Positions 50,764-60,552 of a stretch of 64,000 nt of DNA are shown here, in pieces. Location: the NCBI RefSeq assembly GCF_037094685.1, contig NZ_CP146614.1, positions 5,952,001 through 6,016,000 of the forward strand, given 5' to 3'. This DNA is from Massilia sp. METH4 (lineage in GTDB: Bacteria; Pseudomonadota; Gammaproteobacteria; Burkholderiales; Burkholderiaceae_D). The notes under the pieces are model-generated. The model had not been told where the DNA came from, did no database searches, and saw only the letters and a program-made list of their open reading frames with translations. A program made the position numbers and the translations under genes. How positions within the stretch are numbered: position 1 is the first letter of the stretch; the number at the start of each line of letters is the position of its first letter.

Positions 50764-53610
50764 ATGAGTTCCCATCCGCAACGCCGCCCGCACGCCGGCC
50801 GTCATCCTCGCTTCGTGCTGAAACCCCTCATTGCCGCCTGCCTGCTTGCGCTGGCCAGCTTCGCGGTGCCTGCCCACGCCCAGGAGGATGCCGCCTCGCC
50901 CGATGGCGCAAAGCTCGAGCAGGTCATCGTGACCGGCAACCGCGCCAGCCTGCAGCAGTCGCTGGCGCTCAAGCGCAACGCCGCCGTCGTGCAGGACAGC
51001 ATCAGCGCGACCGAGCTCGGCCGCTTCCCCGACAACAACGTGGCCGACTCGCTCAGCCACATCACCGGTGTTTCCATCTCGCGCACCGCTGGCGGCGAAG
51101 GGCAGAAGGTCAGCATTCGCGGGCTGGGACCGGACTACACGATCACCACCTTCAATGGGCGCCTGCTGGGTACCGACAGCGCGGGCCGCTATTTCGCCTA
51201 CGATGTGCTGCCGGCGGACGTCATCAGCGGTGCCGATGTCGTCAAGTCGACCCAGGCGCAATTGATCGAAGGCGCCATCGGCGGCCTCGTCAACCTGCGC
51301 TCGGCCAGCCCGTTCGAACAGAAAGGCCAGCGAGGCCTGCTGCGCGTGGAAGCCGATCGCAACCAGATGAGCGACCTGAACGGCAAGAAGCTGTCGGGTA
51401 CCTACAGCAATACGTTCGGCGACCGGGTCGGCGTGCTGCTCGGCGTCGTGTACGCCAGGCGCGACGTGCGCACCGACACGGCAGGCAACGATGGCGGCTG
51501 GTCGCGCAACCCGATCCCCAGCGACCCGGCCCAGTTCTGGGAGTTCGGCAATACCTGGGGCGGCGCCATCGATCCCAACGGCAACGGCATCCTCGACGCC
51601 GACGAGGAAGGCCTGATCGGCCCGGGCCAGTTCCGCTTCGGCTCCATCATGGAAAAGAAGGAGCGCGTGGCGGTCTCGGGCAAGGTTGAATGGCGCCCCA
51701 ACCGCGACCTGAAAGTCGTCGTCGACGGTTTCGCGACCCGGCTCGACTCGCCGCAGGTCGGCTACCAGCTGTCGTTCTACCCGCTGTACGCGCCGGGCCG
51801 ATGGTCGAACATGAGCGTCGCCAACGGCGTCGTGAACGACTTGACCTTGTCGAGCACCGACCCTGAACTGCGGCTCAATCCCGAGGTCCTGAACAGGACC
51901 GAATACCGGGTCGTCGATACCGCGATGGTGGGCGCCAGGGCGGACTGGAAAGTCTCGCCGAGCCTGAAGGTGAGCGGCGACGTGTACCTGTCCACGTCCA
52001 GGCGCGACTCCGGCGGCAAGGACAGCTACGTGGTGCTGCGCATGAACCAGCCCAATGTGACGCGCATCCGGCTTACAGGCGCAGCCGTGCCGGACGTGAC
52101 GACGACCTTCGCCGACGGCCGCGACCTGCAGGGCGGGCTCGCCCAGGGCCAGTTCAGGGCCAGCGACTTCAACACCCACTTCTACAGCCGCGCGGGCGAC
52201 AATATCGACGACCGCATCGCCGGCGCGGCGGTCAATGCCGAATGGAAGGTGGACCGCTTCCATGTCGAACGGCTCAATTTCGGCATCAGCCAGACGAACC
52301 GCAAGAAGACGCGGGACATGATCAACAACGCGTTCAATGCCGGCCAGGATCATTATTCGAACCAGGACGCGATCAACGTCGGGGCGCTTGGCGGCAACGT
52401 CATCGACCGCACGTTCAGCCCGGACAAGTTCCTGTCGGGCGTCGGCGGCAATTTCCCGCGCAGCTTCCTGGGCTTCGACGTGGCCAACTATGCGCAAGCG
52501 CTGAAAGGCTTCGACGGCAAGCCGCGGCCGAGCGGCGGCGTGTACAGCTCGGCCCTGTCGGCCCCTGCCTGGAACCCGCTGGAAAGCTACCGCGTGACCG
52601 AGAAGACCACGGCGGCCTTCGTGCAGGCCGACCTGGCCGGCGAGCGCTGGAGCGCGGACGTGGGCGTGCGCCTCGTACACACCAAGACCACCGCGCAGGC
52701 CTGGGATGCGAAGATCAACGACATCATCGAGAACGGCGCCTTCAACTACACCGCCGTCTACGCCGATCCGACCGCGGTGCGCCAGGAAGCGAGCTACACG
52801 TTCGGGCTGCCGTCGGCCAACTTCACCTACGCGATCACGGACACGCTGCAGCTGCGCCTGGGCGCCGCCAAGACGATGGCGCGCCCGTCGGTGGACAAGC
52901 TCGCGCCATCCAGCACCACCGCCAGCATCTCCTGGGGCGATTTCACGCAGATCTTCGGCGGCAACGCCGAACTCAAGCCGTACAGCGCCCGCCAGGCCGA
53001 CATCTCGCTGGAGTGGTATTACGCCAAGGATTCCGCGCTGACCTTCGCCGTCTACCAGAAGAACATCAAGAACCAGATCACCACCCTCTGGCTGACGGGC
53101 CAGGACATCGGCGCGCCCGGCGGCCGCCTGTTCAACGTGCAGCGGCCCGTCAACGGCGACAGCGCCAAGGCGCGCGGCATGGAGATCGGCCTGCAGCACC
53201 TGTTCCAGAACGGCTTCGGGGTGCGGGCGCAATACACGCGCAACCTGTCGAGCAGCTGGGTGAACGGCATCGAACGCCCGCTCGAGGGCATCGCGCCGGC
53301 GACCGCGTCGTTCGGCGTGCTTTACGAGAAGGGCCCGTTGAGCATGAGCGCCACGGCCGACCACACCGACGGGTTCGTGACCGCCACCAATGTGATCGGT
53401 GCCGGCTTCAACGAGGTCGCGAACTCGGTGACGTGGCTGACGGCCCAGCTGGCCTACCAGGTGAACAAGTCGCTGCGCATCAGCATCGAAGGCAACAACC
53501 TGACCGATGCGGAGCAGGCGCCGCAGCTGACCAACGGCACGATCAGCCTTCCCAACGGCTATTACCGCTACGGCCGCTCCATTACCCTGGGCGCGAGCCT
53601 GAAGTTCTGA
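50764..53610 (+). CDS. TonB-dependent receptor (Xanthomonas/Caulobacter carbohydrate type)
   Basis: This encodes 948 residues; AAGGAAG lies before ATG 50764. A signal peptide ends in PAHAQ at about residue 40. The plug begins EQVIVTGNRASLQQSLALKR and continues with SISATELGRFPDNNVADSLS, ITGVSISRTAGGEGQKVSIR and GLGPDYTITTFNGRLL. That wording is characteristic of the TIGR01782 receptors tied to oligosaccharide uptake in Xanthomonas and Caulobacter. The barrel ends with Phe (GRSITLGASLKF). It would import the glycan fragment acted on by the downstream amidohydrolase and GH36 enzyme. The amidohydrolase gene starts 25 bases later, so an operon is very likely. Confidence 0.94.
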   Translation: MSSHPQRRPHAGRHPRFVLKPLIAACLLALASFAVPAHAQEDAASPDGAKLEQVIVTGNRASLQQSLALKRNAAVVQDSISATELGRFPDNNVADSLSHITGVSISRTAGGEGQKVSIRGLGPDYTITTFNGRLLGTDSAGRYFAYDVLPADVISGADVVKSTQAQLIEGAIGGLVNLRSASPFEQKGQRGLLRVEADRNQMSDLNGKKLSGTYSNTFGDRVGVLLGVVYARRDVRTDTAGNDGGWSRNPIPSDPAQFWEFGNTWGGAIDPNGNGILDADEEGLIGPGQFRFGSIMEKKERVAVSGKVEWRPNRDLKVVVDGFATRLDSPQVGYQLSFYPLYAPGRWSNMSVANGVVNDLTLSSTDPELRLNPEVLNRTEYRVVDTAMVGARADWKVSPSLKVSGDVYLSTSRRDSGGKDSYVVLRMNQPNVTRIRLTGAAVPDVTTTFADGRDLQGGLAQGQFRASDFNTHFYSRAGDNIDDRIAGAAVNAEWKVDRFHVERLNFGISQTNRKKTRDMINNAFNAGQDHYSNQDAINVGALGGNVIDRTFSPDKFLSGVGGNFPRSFLGFDVANYAQALKGFDGKPRPSGGVYSSALSAPAWNPLESYRVTEKTTAAFVQADLAGERWSADVGVRLVHTKTTAQAWDAKINDIIENGAFNYTAVYADPTAVRQEASYTFGLPSANFTYAITDTLQLRLGAAKTMARPSVDKLAPSSTTASISWGDFTQIFGGNAELKPYSARQADISLEWYYAKDSALTFAVYQKNIKNQITTLWLTGQDIGAPGGRLFNVQRPVNGDSAKARGMEIGLQHLFQNGFGVRAQYTRNLSSSWVNGIERPLEGIAPATASFGVLYEKGPLSMSATADHTDGFVTATNVIGAGFNEVANSVTWLTAQLAYQVNKSLRISIEGNNLTDAEQAPQLTNGTISLPNGYYRYGRSITLGASLKF

Positions 53611-53635
53611 TGCCCACTCGACAACCGGAATCCTG

Positions 53636-54748
53636 ATGCGACCCATTTCAATGCGACCTGTCCTCTCCTCCCTTGCCGCCCTGCTCTCCGGCGCTGTATT
53701 GTTTTGCCCGCACGCGGCCGCCGAACCGGGCTACACGATGGCAGACTATGCCCGCGTGGTGAAGATCGATGCGCACCTGCACCTGCACGACGCTGCCCCC
53801 GCCTTCATGGAGGCGGCCAGGGCCCAGAACTTCAAGGCCCTGACGATCAACGTCGACTATCCCGACTTCCCGCCGCTCGACGAACAGCAGCGTGTGGCCA
53901 TCGCGCTGAAGAAGCAGTTCCCGCGCGACGTGGCATGGGTGGCCAGTTTCCCGGTCGACGGCTCGGACCGGCCGGGCTGGCTGCCGGCCACGCGCCGGCG
54001 CATCGCCGCCTCGATGGCGGCCGGCGCCGTGGGCGTGAAGGTGTGGAAGAACATCGGCATGAGCCTGCGCGACAAGGACCGGCAGCTGGTCATGATCGAC
54101 GATGCCCGCTTCGCCCCGCTGTTCGAGGACTTCGCCCGCCAGGGTATTGCCTTGCTGGGCCACCAGGGCGAGCCGCACAACTGCTGGCTGCCGCTCGAGA
54201 AGATGACGGTCAATAACGACCGCGAATACTTCAAGGCGCATCCCCAGTACCATATGCACCTGCATCCCGAGATGCCCAGCTGGGAGGCGCAGATGGCCGC
54301 GCGCGACCGCATGGTGGCGGCGCACCCGAAGCTGCGCTTCATCGGCGTGCACCTCGCCTCGCTGGAGCGCGACGTGGACGAGCTGGCCGCGTTCCTCGAC
54401 CGTTTCCCGGCCGCCGTGGTGGACATCGCCGCGCGCATCGGCCAGGTACAGCACCAGAGCCAGAAGGACCGCGAGCACGTGCGCCGCTTCTTCATCAAGT
54501 ACCAGGACCGCATCCTGTATGGCAGCGACATCGCGCAAGCCCCCGGCCAGGACGGCGCCGCGCTGGGCCGCGAGGCCGGCGACGTCTGGCGCATGCACTG
54601 GCGCTACTTCAACACCGCCGAGACCTTCAAGGTGGCCGATCTCGACGCCCCCATCCAGGGCCTCGCCCTGCCGCGCCAGGTGGTGGACAAGCTCTATCGC
54701 ATCAATGCCGAACGCGCCTTCCCGGGAGCCTGGGAGGACCGGCCATGA
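53636..54748 (+). CDS. Amidohydrolase family protein, exported
   Basis: This encodes 370 residues; a second ATG five codons in is possible. A signal peptide (about 6-29, SSLAALLSGAVLFCPHAAAE) is present. The TIM-barrel amidohydrolase fold is indicated by metal-binding IDAHLHLHD near the N-terminus, VGVKVWKNIGMSLRDKD with the bridging Lys region, GHQGEPHNCW, IGVHLASLERD and RILYGSDIAQA, where the Asp is the catalytic base. It belongs to the amidohydrolase-2 kind that acts on lactones, decarboxylates aromatic acids or cleaves C-N bonds. Export to the periplasm is unusual for that group and points to processing of imported glycan fragments. It overlaps the GH36 gene by four bases. Confidence 0.85.
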   Translation: MRPISMRPVLSSLAALLSGAVLFCPHAAAEPGYTMADYARVVKIDAHLHLHDAAPAFMEAARAQNFKALTINVDYPDFPPLDEQQRVAIALKKQFPRDVAWVASFPVDGSDRPGWLPATRRRIAASMAAGAVGVKVWKNIGMSLRDKDRQLVMIDDARFAPLFEDFARQGIALLGHQGEPHNCWLPLEKMTVNNDREYFKAHPQYHMHLHPEMPSWEAQMAARDRMVAAHPKLRFIGVHLASLERDVDELAAFLDRFPAAVVDIAARIGQVQHQSQKDREHVRRFFIKYQDRILYGSDIAQAPGQDGAALGREAGDVWRMHWRYFNTAETFKVADLDAPIQGLALPRQVVDKLYRINAERAFPGAWEDRP

Positions 54749-57429
54749 CCGCGCGCCGTGCGTTCCTCCAGTGGCTCGGCGCCGCGCCGCTGGCGACGCG
54801 GATGCCGTTCGCCCGCGCCGCCGAAGGCAAGGGCCATGTGCGCGTGCAGGATGGCGCCGTGTCGCTGCAGTTCGACGGGCGGATGCGTTGCCGCATCGTC
54901 AGCCTGGCGGGCCGGCAGCCTGTCGCGCTGACCGGCTTCGACACCAGCGAGTACCTCGTCGCCGGCGGCAAGCCGCTGGGCCGGTTTGCGGTGCGCACGG
55001 CCGAGCCGGCGCGCACCACCACGCCCTTCGGCGCCGGGCAGGCACTGCGCCTCGTGGGCGGTTCGAGCGAGGGCCTCGAGAAGCGCATGACCGTGACGCT
55101 GCTGGACGAACATCCGGGCGTTGCCCTGCTGGAGGTGAGCTACGTGAACACGGGCGGCACGCCGCTTTCCGTCGACGCCTGGGTGAACGGCGCGCACCGC
55201 CTGGCCGCCGCGCCGCGCCATGCGGGCGGCTACTGGACGTATTCCGGCGCCAGCCACGCCGACCGGCGCGACTGGGTGCAGCCCGTCAAGCGCGGCTTCG
55301 AGCAGCGCAATTTCATGGGGATGAATGCGTCGGACTACGGCGGCGGCACGCCGGTCGTCGACGTCTGGCGGCGCGACGCCGGGCTGGCCATCGGCCACCT
55401 GGCCCTGCAGCCGCTGCTCGTCTCGCTACCCGTGAAGGCGGCCGGCGACCAGGTCGACGTTGCGCTGCGCGGCGACGTGCCGCAAACGCTGGCCCCCGGC
55501 GCCGTGCTGGCCACGCCGCCCACCTTCATTGCCGTGCACCGCGGCGACTTCTACGTGCCGCTGGACCGCTACCGCCGCCTGATGGCCGCCCAGGGCCTGG
55601 CCGCGCCCGAGCCGCCGCCAAGCGCCTACGAGGCGCAGTGGTGCGCCTGGGGCTACGAGCGCGACTTTTCGCTCGACTACGTGCGCGCCACGCTGCCCAA
55701 GGTGCAGGAGCTGGGCTTCAAGTGGGCCGTGCTCGACGACGGCTGGCAGGTGAAGACGGGTGACTGGACGCCGGACCTCGCCAAGTTCCCGCGCGGCGCG
55801 GCCGACATGAAGGCGCTCGTTGCCGACATCCACGCGCGTGGCATGAAGGCGCGGCTGTGGATCGCGCCCCTGGCCGTGGCCCCCGGCAGCGACGAGCTGC
55901 ACGACCACACCGACCTGCTGCTGCTCGACAAGGACGGCGCGGCGCAGGACGTGACGTGGTGGAACTGCTTCTACCTGTGCCCGGCCTACGACAAGACGCA
56001 GGCGCGCCTGGCGGCGACGATCCGCATGATCATCGGTGACTGGGGCTTCGACGGGCTGAAGGTCGACGGCCAGCACCTGAACGGCGTGGCGCCCTGCTTC
56101 AATCCGAAGCACCGGCACGCGCGGCCGGAAGAATCCGTCGAGGCGGTCGCGGACTTCTACAAGGTGATGCATGACGTGGCGCATGCGGTCAACCCGGAAG
56201 CGGTGGTCGAGGTGTGCCCCTGCGGCACGAGCTACGCCTTCCACAACATGCCGTTCATGGACCAGGCACCCGCGTCCGATCCGCTGTCGAGCTGGCAGGT
56301 GCGCCACAAGGGCAAGACGCTGAAGGCGCTGATGGGCCCGTGGTCGGCCTATGCGGGCGACCACGTGGAGCTGAGCACCGGCGGGCAGGACTTCGCCTCC
56401 AGCGTGGGCATCGGCGCCGTGGTGGCCACCAAGTTCACCTGGCCGGAAGATCCCAAGCCCAAGGACTCCTTCCTGCTGACGCCCAAGCGGGAAGCGCACT
56501 GGCGGCAGTGGGTCGACCTGTACAACAAGCAGCGTCTCGCCGAAGGGCGCTACCGCGGCGACCTGTACGACCTGGCCTTCGACAAGCCGGAAACCCACGT
56601 CGTCGAGCAAGGTGGCGCGCTGCACTATGCGTTCTACGCCCCGCGCTGGGACGGCACGGTCGTACTGCGCGGCCTCGGCCCGGGCACCTGGACGGTGCGC
56701 GACGCGTTGACCGGCACGTCCCTCGGCACGGTGACGGCCGCGCAGCCCGCGCTGGCCGTGCGCTTCGTCCACAGCCTGCTCGTCGAGGTGCGGCCCGATC
56801 TTCCCGATGCGCTGCCGGTCGCCTTCGCCGCCAGCATCGCCGGCGTGGGCGCGGACGGTTTTCCGCGCGCATCGCAGTGGGCCGACGCGCCGGCGACCTT
56901 CTTCCGCCACGACTGGCAAGGCAACCCGCTCGCCGGCGCGCAATCGACCCGTGTGCAACTGCTGCGCGGGGCCGGCCATCTGTACCTGCGCTTCCTCTGC
57001 AAGTTCGAGTCGCTGCATACCTTCGATCGCGCCGCCTCGACTACCGATGTCTGGCCGCTGTGGGAGCGCGACGTGGTCGAGGTCTTCCTGCAACCGCCGG
57101 AACGCGCTGGCCTGAAGAGCTACCGCGAGGTGGAAGTGGCGCCCAACGGGCTGCTGCTGGATGTCGCCGTCGAGGTGTCGGGCAAGCGCCGCATCGTGGG
57201 CGAGAGCCGCGCCAGGACGCACATCGATGCGCGCAACAAGGTATGGACCGCCGAGCTGGCCGTGCCGATGCGCGGCGCCGAAGACGGCTGGCGCCTCAAC
57301 CTTTTCCGCGTGGAAGGCCGGGAAGGCGCCGGGAAGGGCCGCGTCTTTTCGGCGTGGAGCCCTACCGGCACCGCCACGCCGGACTTCCATGTGCCGGCCG
57401 CCTTCGGCCGCCTGCGTGCCGCCGCTTGA
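54745..57429 (+). CDS. GH36-like alpha-galactosidase with C-terminal CBM9-like domain
   Basis: This encodes 894 residues. The N-terminus ARRAFLQWLGAAPL with following Ala-rich stretch looks like a Tat-type signal. An N-terminal beta-sandwich (about 30-290) leads to the GH36 barrel: WCAWGYERDFSLDYV, KWAVLDDGWQVKTGDW, nucleophile Asp441 in FDGLKVDGQHLNG, the CPCGTSYAFHN loop and the probable acid/base Asp512 in PASDPLSSWQVR. A C-terminal domain (about 700-890) with HLYLRFLCKFESLHTF and WERDVVEVFLQPPE fits CBM9-like/DOMON carbohydrate-binding modules. The predicted action is release of alpha-linked galactose or a related sugar in the periplasm. The added binding module is unusual for GH36. It is translationally coupled to the amidohydrolase. 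Confidence 0.85.
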   Translation: MTARRAFLQWLGAAPLATRMPFARAAEGKGHVRVQDGAVSLQFDGRMRCRIVSLAGRQPVALTGFDTSEYLVAGGKPLGRFAVRTAEPARTTTPFGAGQALRLVGGSSEGLEKRMTVTLLDEHPGVALLEVSYVNTGGTPLSVDAWVNGAHRLAAAPRHAGGYWTYSGASHADRRDWVQPVKRGFEQRNFMGMNASDYGGGTPVVDVWRRDAGLAIGHLALQPLLVSLPVKAAGDQVDVALRGDVPQTLAPGAVLATPPTFIAVHRGDFYVPLDRYRRLMAAQGLAAPEPPPSAYEAQWCAWGYERDFSLDYVRATLPKVQELGFKWAVLDDGWQVKTGDWTPDLAKFPRGAADMKALVADIHARGMKARLWIAPLAVAPGSDELHDHTDLLLLDKDGAAQDVTWWNCFYLCPAYDKTQARLAATIRMIIGDWGFDGLKVDGQHLNGVAPCFNPKHRHARPEESVEAVADFYKVMHDVAHAVNPEAVVEVCPCGTSYAFHNMPFMDQAPASDPLSSWQVRHKGKTLKALMGPWSAYAGDHVELSTGGQDFASSVGIGAVVATKFTWPEDPKPKDSFLLTPKREAHWRQWVDLYNKQRLAEGRYRGDLYDLAFDKPETHVVEQGGALHYAFYAPRWDGTVVLRGLGPGTWTVRDALTGTSLGTVTAAQPALAVRFVHSLLVEVRPDLPDALPVAFAASIAGVGADGFPRASQWADAPATFFRHDWQGNPLAGAQSTRVQLLRGAGHLYLRFLCKFESLHTFDRAASTTDVWPLWERDVVEVFLQPPERAGLKSYREVEVAPNGLLLDVAVEVSGKRRIVGESRARTHIDARNKVWTAELAVPMRGAEDGWRLNLFRVEGREGAGKGRVFSAWSPTGTATPDFHVPAAFGRLRAAA

Positions 57430-57584
57430 CAACGCCTGCGCACGCCCGCCGTGCCGGCGGGCGCCCGCCTCGGCACAATGTGCAAGCCAGCAAAGGGAGG
57501 ATGGACCTTGCACGCGGCCGGAGGATTTTCAGGATTCACCTCGCAGCAGTTACACTGCCGGCTTGCTGATGAGGGAGAAAAATA

Positions 57585-60521
57585 GTGGACTGCCGTATCG
57601 TCCTGTCTTGCGTAGTTTTATTTTGGCAATTCCTGCACGCAGGTGCTGTCATCGCCGCCACGCCCTCCTTCGACCGGAAGACGTGGGGCCAGGCCGAGGG
57701 CGCGCCGCAAGCCGCGTATGGGGTCGCGCAGGATGGCGACGGAATATTGTGGTTTCCGACAGTAAGTGGTCTCTACCAATTCGATGGAGAGCGCTTCGCG
57801 CAGGTCGACGCCGTTTACGGAAACGCCCTGCAATCGAACAATCTCATAGCGGCCGTCGCAATACCTGACGGCCTGGCCGTCAGCTACCAATTCGGCGGCG
57901 TCTCCGTCTTCACTCGCGGCGCGGCATGGAACTACGGTGCCAGGGAGGGCCTTCCTTCCGGCGCGGTAAAAACTCTGGCCGCGGACAAGACGGGAACACT
58001 GTATGCCAATACGAGCACAGGCGTGGCGAGGCTCGCTGACCACTCGGGCAAATGGACGCAACTGGATGTCGCGGCAATGGAAAAGATGCCCATACGCTGG
58101 ATCGACGTCGATGACGCGGGCACGCTCTGGGCCGCTACGGACGCATCCGTGTATGCGGTGCGGCAGGGGCACTCTTCATTCCGCCTGGTTGCCAGCATAT
58201 TCCAGCAATCGTTCCCTTCCATCATCCGAGGCAAACTTGTCGCTTATGCCGGCCAGGGACGGCTGGTGGAGCTATCACTGGACCGGCCACCTGTCGTTTT
58301 TCGACTGGAAGCGCACGAAGGATTGAAAGACAGTCCGTTCGAGGGGCCGGATGGCACATGGTGGGCGTGGCTCAAGGGTGGAACGACGTTCCTGCATTCC
58401 GGGGACGATCGCGCATTTCGGATTGCTCAGGATTTCGAGGGTGGTGGCGTACAGGGCAGGATGGTGATGCGCACGCTGGTGGATCGCGAGAACAATCTGT
58501 GGATCACCACTCCCGAAGGTGTCGAGCGGTACCGCGTTTACCGATTGCATTCCCTTCGGTTTCCGTACGTTGCGCTGGATCTTCACGTGGGCCGTGGCCT
58601 TGGGGACGATATGCTCGTGACGAATCGCGACGAGGGCCCGGTGCAGCGCCTTGCCGCGGGCCGGATGATGACGCTTCCGGGCGTGACTGGCGTTTCAGCC
58701 ATGCACCGGGAGAATGCGGACAGCGTGTGGCTCGGCGGCTCCTCGGGCGTGGTGCACCTTACCAGCCGCGGGATCGAACACTGGCCCCTGCCGGGCGAGC
58801 TGGGAGTGGCGCTGGCTGTCCAGAGCATCGTCACGGACCAGGCGGGAACCGTCTTCGTGTCCATCGTGCGCAATGGCGTGTATCGCTTGCTCGACGGTCG
58901 ATGGTCCAGGGTCGTGGCTGCAGGCAGTGTGGCAAACGACACCCCGGTTTGCATGGTCGCGACTCCCTCCGGGCGAATTTATCTCGGCTATACCGCGGGG
59001 CGGCTCGCCGAACTGACGCCTGACGGCATCCGCGTTATCTCGACCGCGCTGGCCGACCCGGTCGGCACCATCCTCAGCCTGTGGGAGATCGATGGGCACC
59101 TGTTCGCGGGTGGCGATCGTGGGGTCGCCCGGCTGTATGGCGGGAAGGCCATTCCCTTGCGACCGCACGGAATGGCCGCATTCGCGGGAATTTCCGGGAT
59201 GGCGGCCGATCACGCAGGCTCACTCTGGCTGCACGGGCCAAAAGGCCTCATCCGCGTGCCTGCCGAGGAACTGAAGCAATTCCTGGCGGGCCAGTCCAGC
59301 CCGGTGCAGTGGGAAGTCTTCAATCATGAAGACGGGTTGCGCGGCCAGGTCAGCCAGATCCGGCCGCTGCCTTCGCTGAGCATGGCCAATGATGGCCGGG
59401 TCTATTACGCGACGTCGGCCCAAGTCGGCTGGATCGATCCTGCGGCGATTCGCCGCAATCCGCGCGCCCCGACGGTACTCGTCACGTCGCTGCTCGCCGG
59501 TGGGGCCAGCCTTCCCGGCACGCCCCGCATGGAGCTGCCCGCCGGAACGACCGGCGTGGAGATCCGCTTCGCTGCCACGGCATTGTCGATCCCCGAGCGG
59601 GTCCGGTTTCGCTACCGCCTGGCAGGCGTGGACGAGGGCTGGCAACAACCCGGACGCGAGCGCGCGGCGCGATACACGAATCTCGCTCCGGGCGCTTACC
59701 GCTTCCAGGTCATTGCGGCGAACGAAGATGGAGTGTGGAACGATACCGGTGCGATAGCGGAGTTTTCGATCGCCCCCAGGGTGTGGCAGACCGGCTGGTT
59801 CCGTGCCATCGCTATCGTGCTGATCCTTTTGCTGGGCGTGGTCCTGTACCGCTGGCGCATTGCCGCCGTGGCCCGGCGCGCGGCGGAACGAACGGCGGCG
59901 CGCATGGAAGAGCGCGAGCGTATCGCCCGCAATCTGCATGACAACCTGTTGCAAGGCGTGCAAGGCCTGATCCTGAACTGCCACGCCGTCCTGATGCGGA
60001 TGCAAGCGGGTACTCCGGAGGAACAGAAGCTGGGCGAGGTGCTGGCCAGGGCTGACCGGCTGATCGAGGAGACGCGCGACGAGGTGATGGACCTGCGGGG
60101 CGAATCGGCACAGCTTCATCTGGAGGACAGGTTGCAGGAATTGCTCGCCCAGTTGGGACGGGATGCAGACCCCGTAAAGCTGGAATTGACAGGTCGCCTC
60201 GATCGTCTCGACGCTGGCTCCGCCACGGAGATTTTCTACATCCTGCAGGAAGCGATTACCAACAGCGTACGGCATTCCGGCGCACAGCTGATCCGCGTAG
60301 CCGTTGATGTCACGGACGATGGCGTATACGCCTCGGTCAGCGACAATGGTTCGGGCATGGAGCCCGGCATGATCGAGAAGGGGAAAATCGGGCACTGGGG
60401 CCTGACCGGAATGCGCGAGCGAGTCCATCGCAGTGGCGGAACGCTGACGATCGACAGCAAAGCCGGTGCCGGAACCACGGTGGCATTTTCGATCCCTGCG
60501 CGATCCGTATTCAAGGTCTAG
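57585..60521 (+). CDS. Two-component propeller sensor histidine kinase (Y_Y_Y, HisKA_3)
   Basis: This encodes 978 residues; it starts with GTG at 57585 because GAGGGAG stands about eight bases before it and a signal peptide follows directly (VLSCVVLFWQFLHAGAVIAA). The periplasmic part consists of two seven-bladed Reg_prop propellers (GVAQDGDGILWFPTVSGLYQ and similar blades) and a Y_Y_Y domain (about 650-735, RFRYRLAGVDEGW, NLAPGAYRFQVIAANEDG). One membrane helix (RAIAIVLILLLGVVLYRW, about 745) leads to HisKA_3 with phosphoacceptor His785 in ARNLHDNLLQGVQGL and an HATPase domain (ILQEAITNSVRHSG, GHWGLTGMRERVHRSGGTL). Such sensors bind oligosaccharides and activate glycan loci. The likely partner is the LuxR regulator at 61994-62653. 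Confidence 0.93.
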   Translation: MDCRIVLSCVVLFWQFLHAGAVIAATPSFDRKTWGQAEGAPQAAYGVAQDGDGILWFPTVSGLYQFDGERFAQVDAVYGNALQSNNLIAAVAIPDGLAVSYQFGGVSVFTRGAAWNYGAREGLPSGAVKTLAADKTGTLYANTSTGVARLADHSGKWTQLDVAAMEKMPIRWIDVDDAGTLWAATDASVYAVRQGHSSFRLVASIFQQSFPSIIRGKLVAYAGQGRLVELSLDRPPVVFRLEAHEGLKDSPFEGPDGTWWAWLKGGTTFLHSGDDRAFRIAQDFEGGGVQGRMVMRTLVDRENNLWITTPEGVERYRVYRLHSLRFPYVALDLHVGRGLGDDMLVTNRDEGPVQRLAAGRMMTLPGVTGVSAMHRENADSVWLGGSSGVVHLTSRGIEHWPLPGELGVALAVQSIVTDQAGTVFVSIVRNGVYRLLDGRWSRVVAAGSVANDTPVCMVATPSGRIYLGYTAGRLAELTPDGIRVISTALADPVGTILSLWEIDGHLFAGGDRGVARLYGGKAIPLRPHGMAAFAGISGMAADHAGSLWLHGPKGLIRVPAEELKQFLAGQSSPVQWEVFNHEDGLRGQVSQIRPLPSLSMANDGRVYYATSAQVGWIDPAAIRRNPRAPTVLVTSLLAGGASLPGTPRMELPAGTTGVEIRFAATALSIPERVRFRYRLAGVDEGWQQPGRERAARYTNLAPGAYRFQVIAANEDGVWNDTGAIAEFSIAPRVWQTGWFRAIAIVLILLLGVVLYRWRIAAVARRAAERTAARMEERERIARNLHDNLLQGVQGLILNCHAVLMRMQAGTPEEQKLGEVLARADRLIEETRDEVMDLRGESAQLHLEDRLQELLAQLGRDADPVKLELTGRLDRLDAGSATEIFYILQEAITNSVRHSGAQLIRVAVDVTDDGVYASVSDNGSGMEPGMIEKGKIGHWGLTGMRERVHRSGGTLTIDSKAGAGTTVAFSIPARSVFKV

Positions 60522-60552
60522 TCCCCATGGTGTCTCTTCGCGGCGCGCCCTT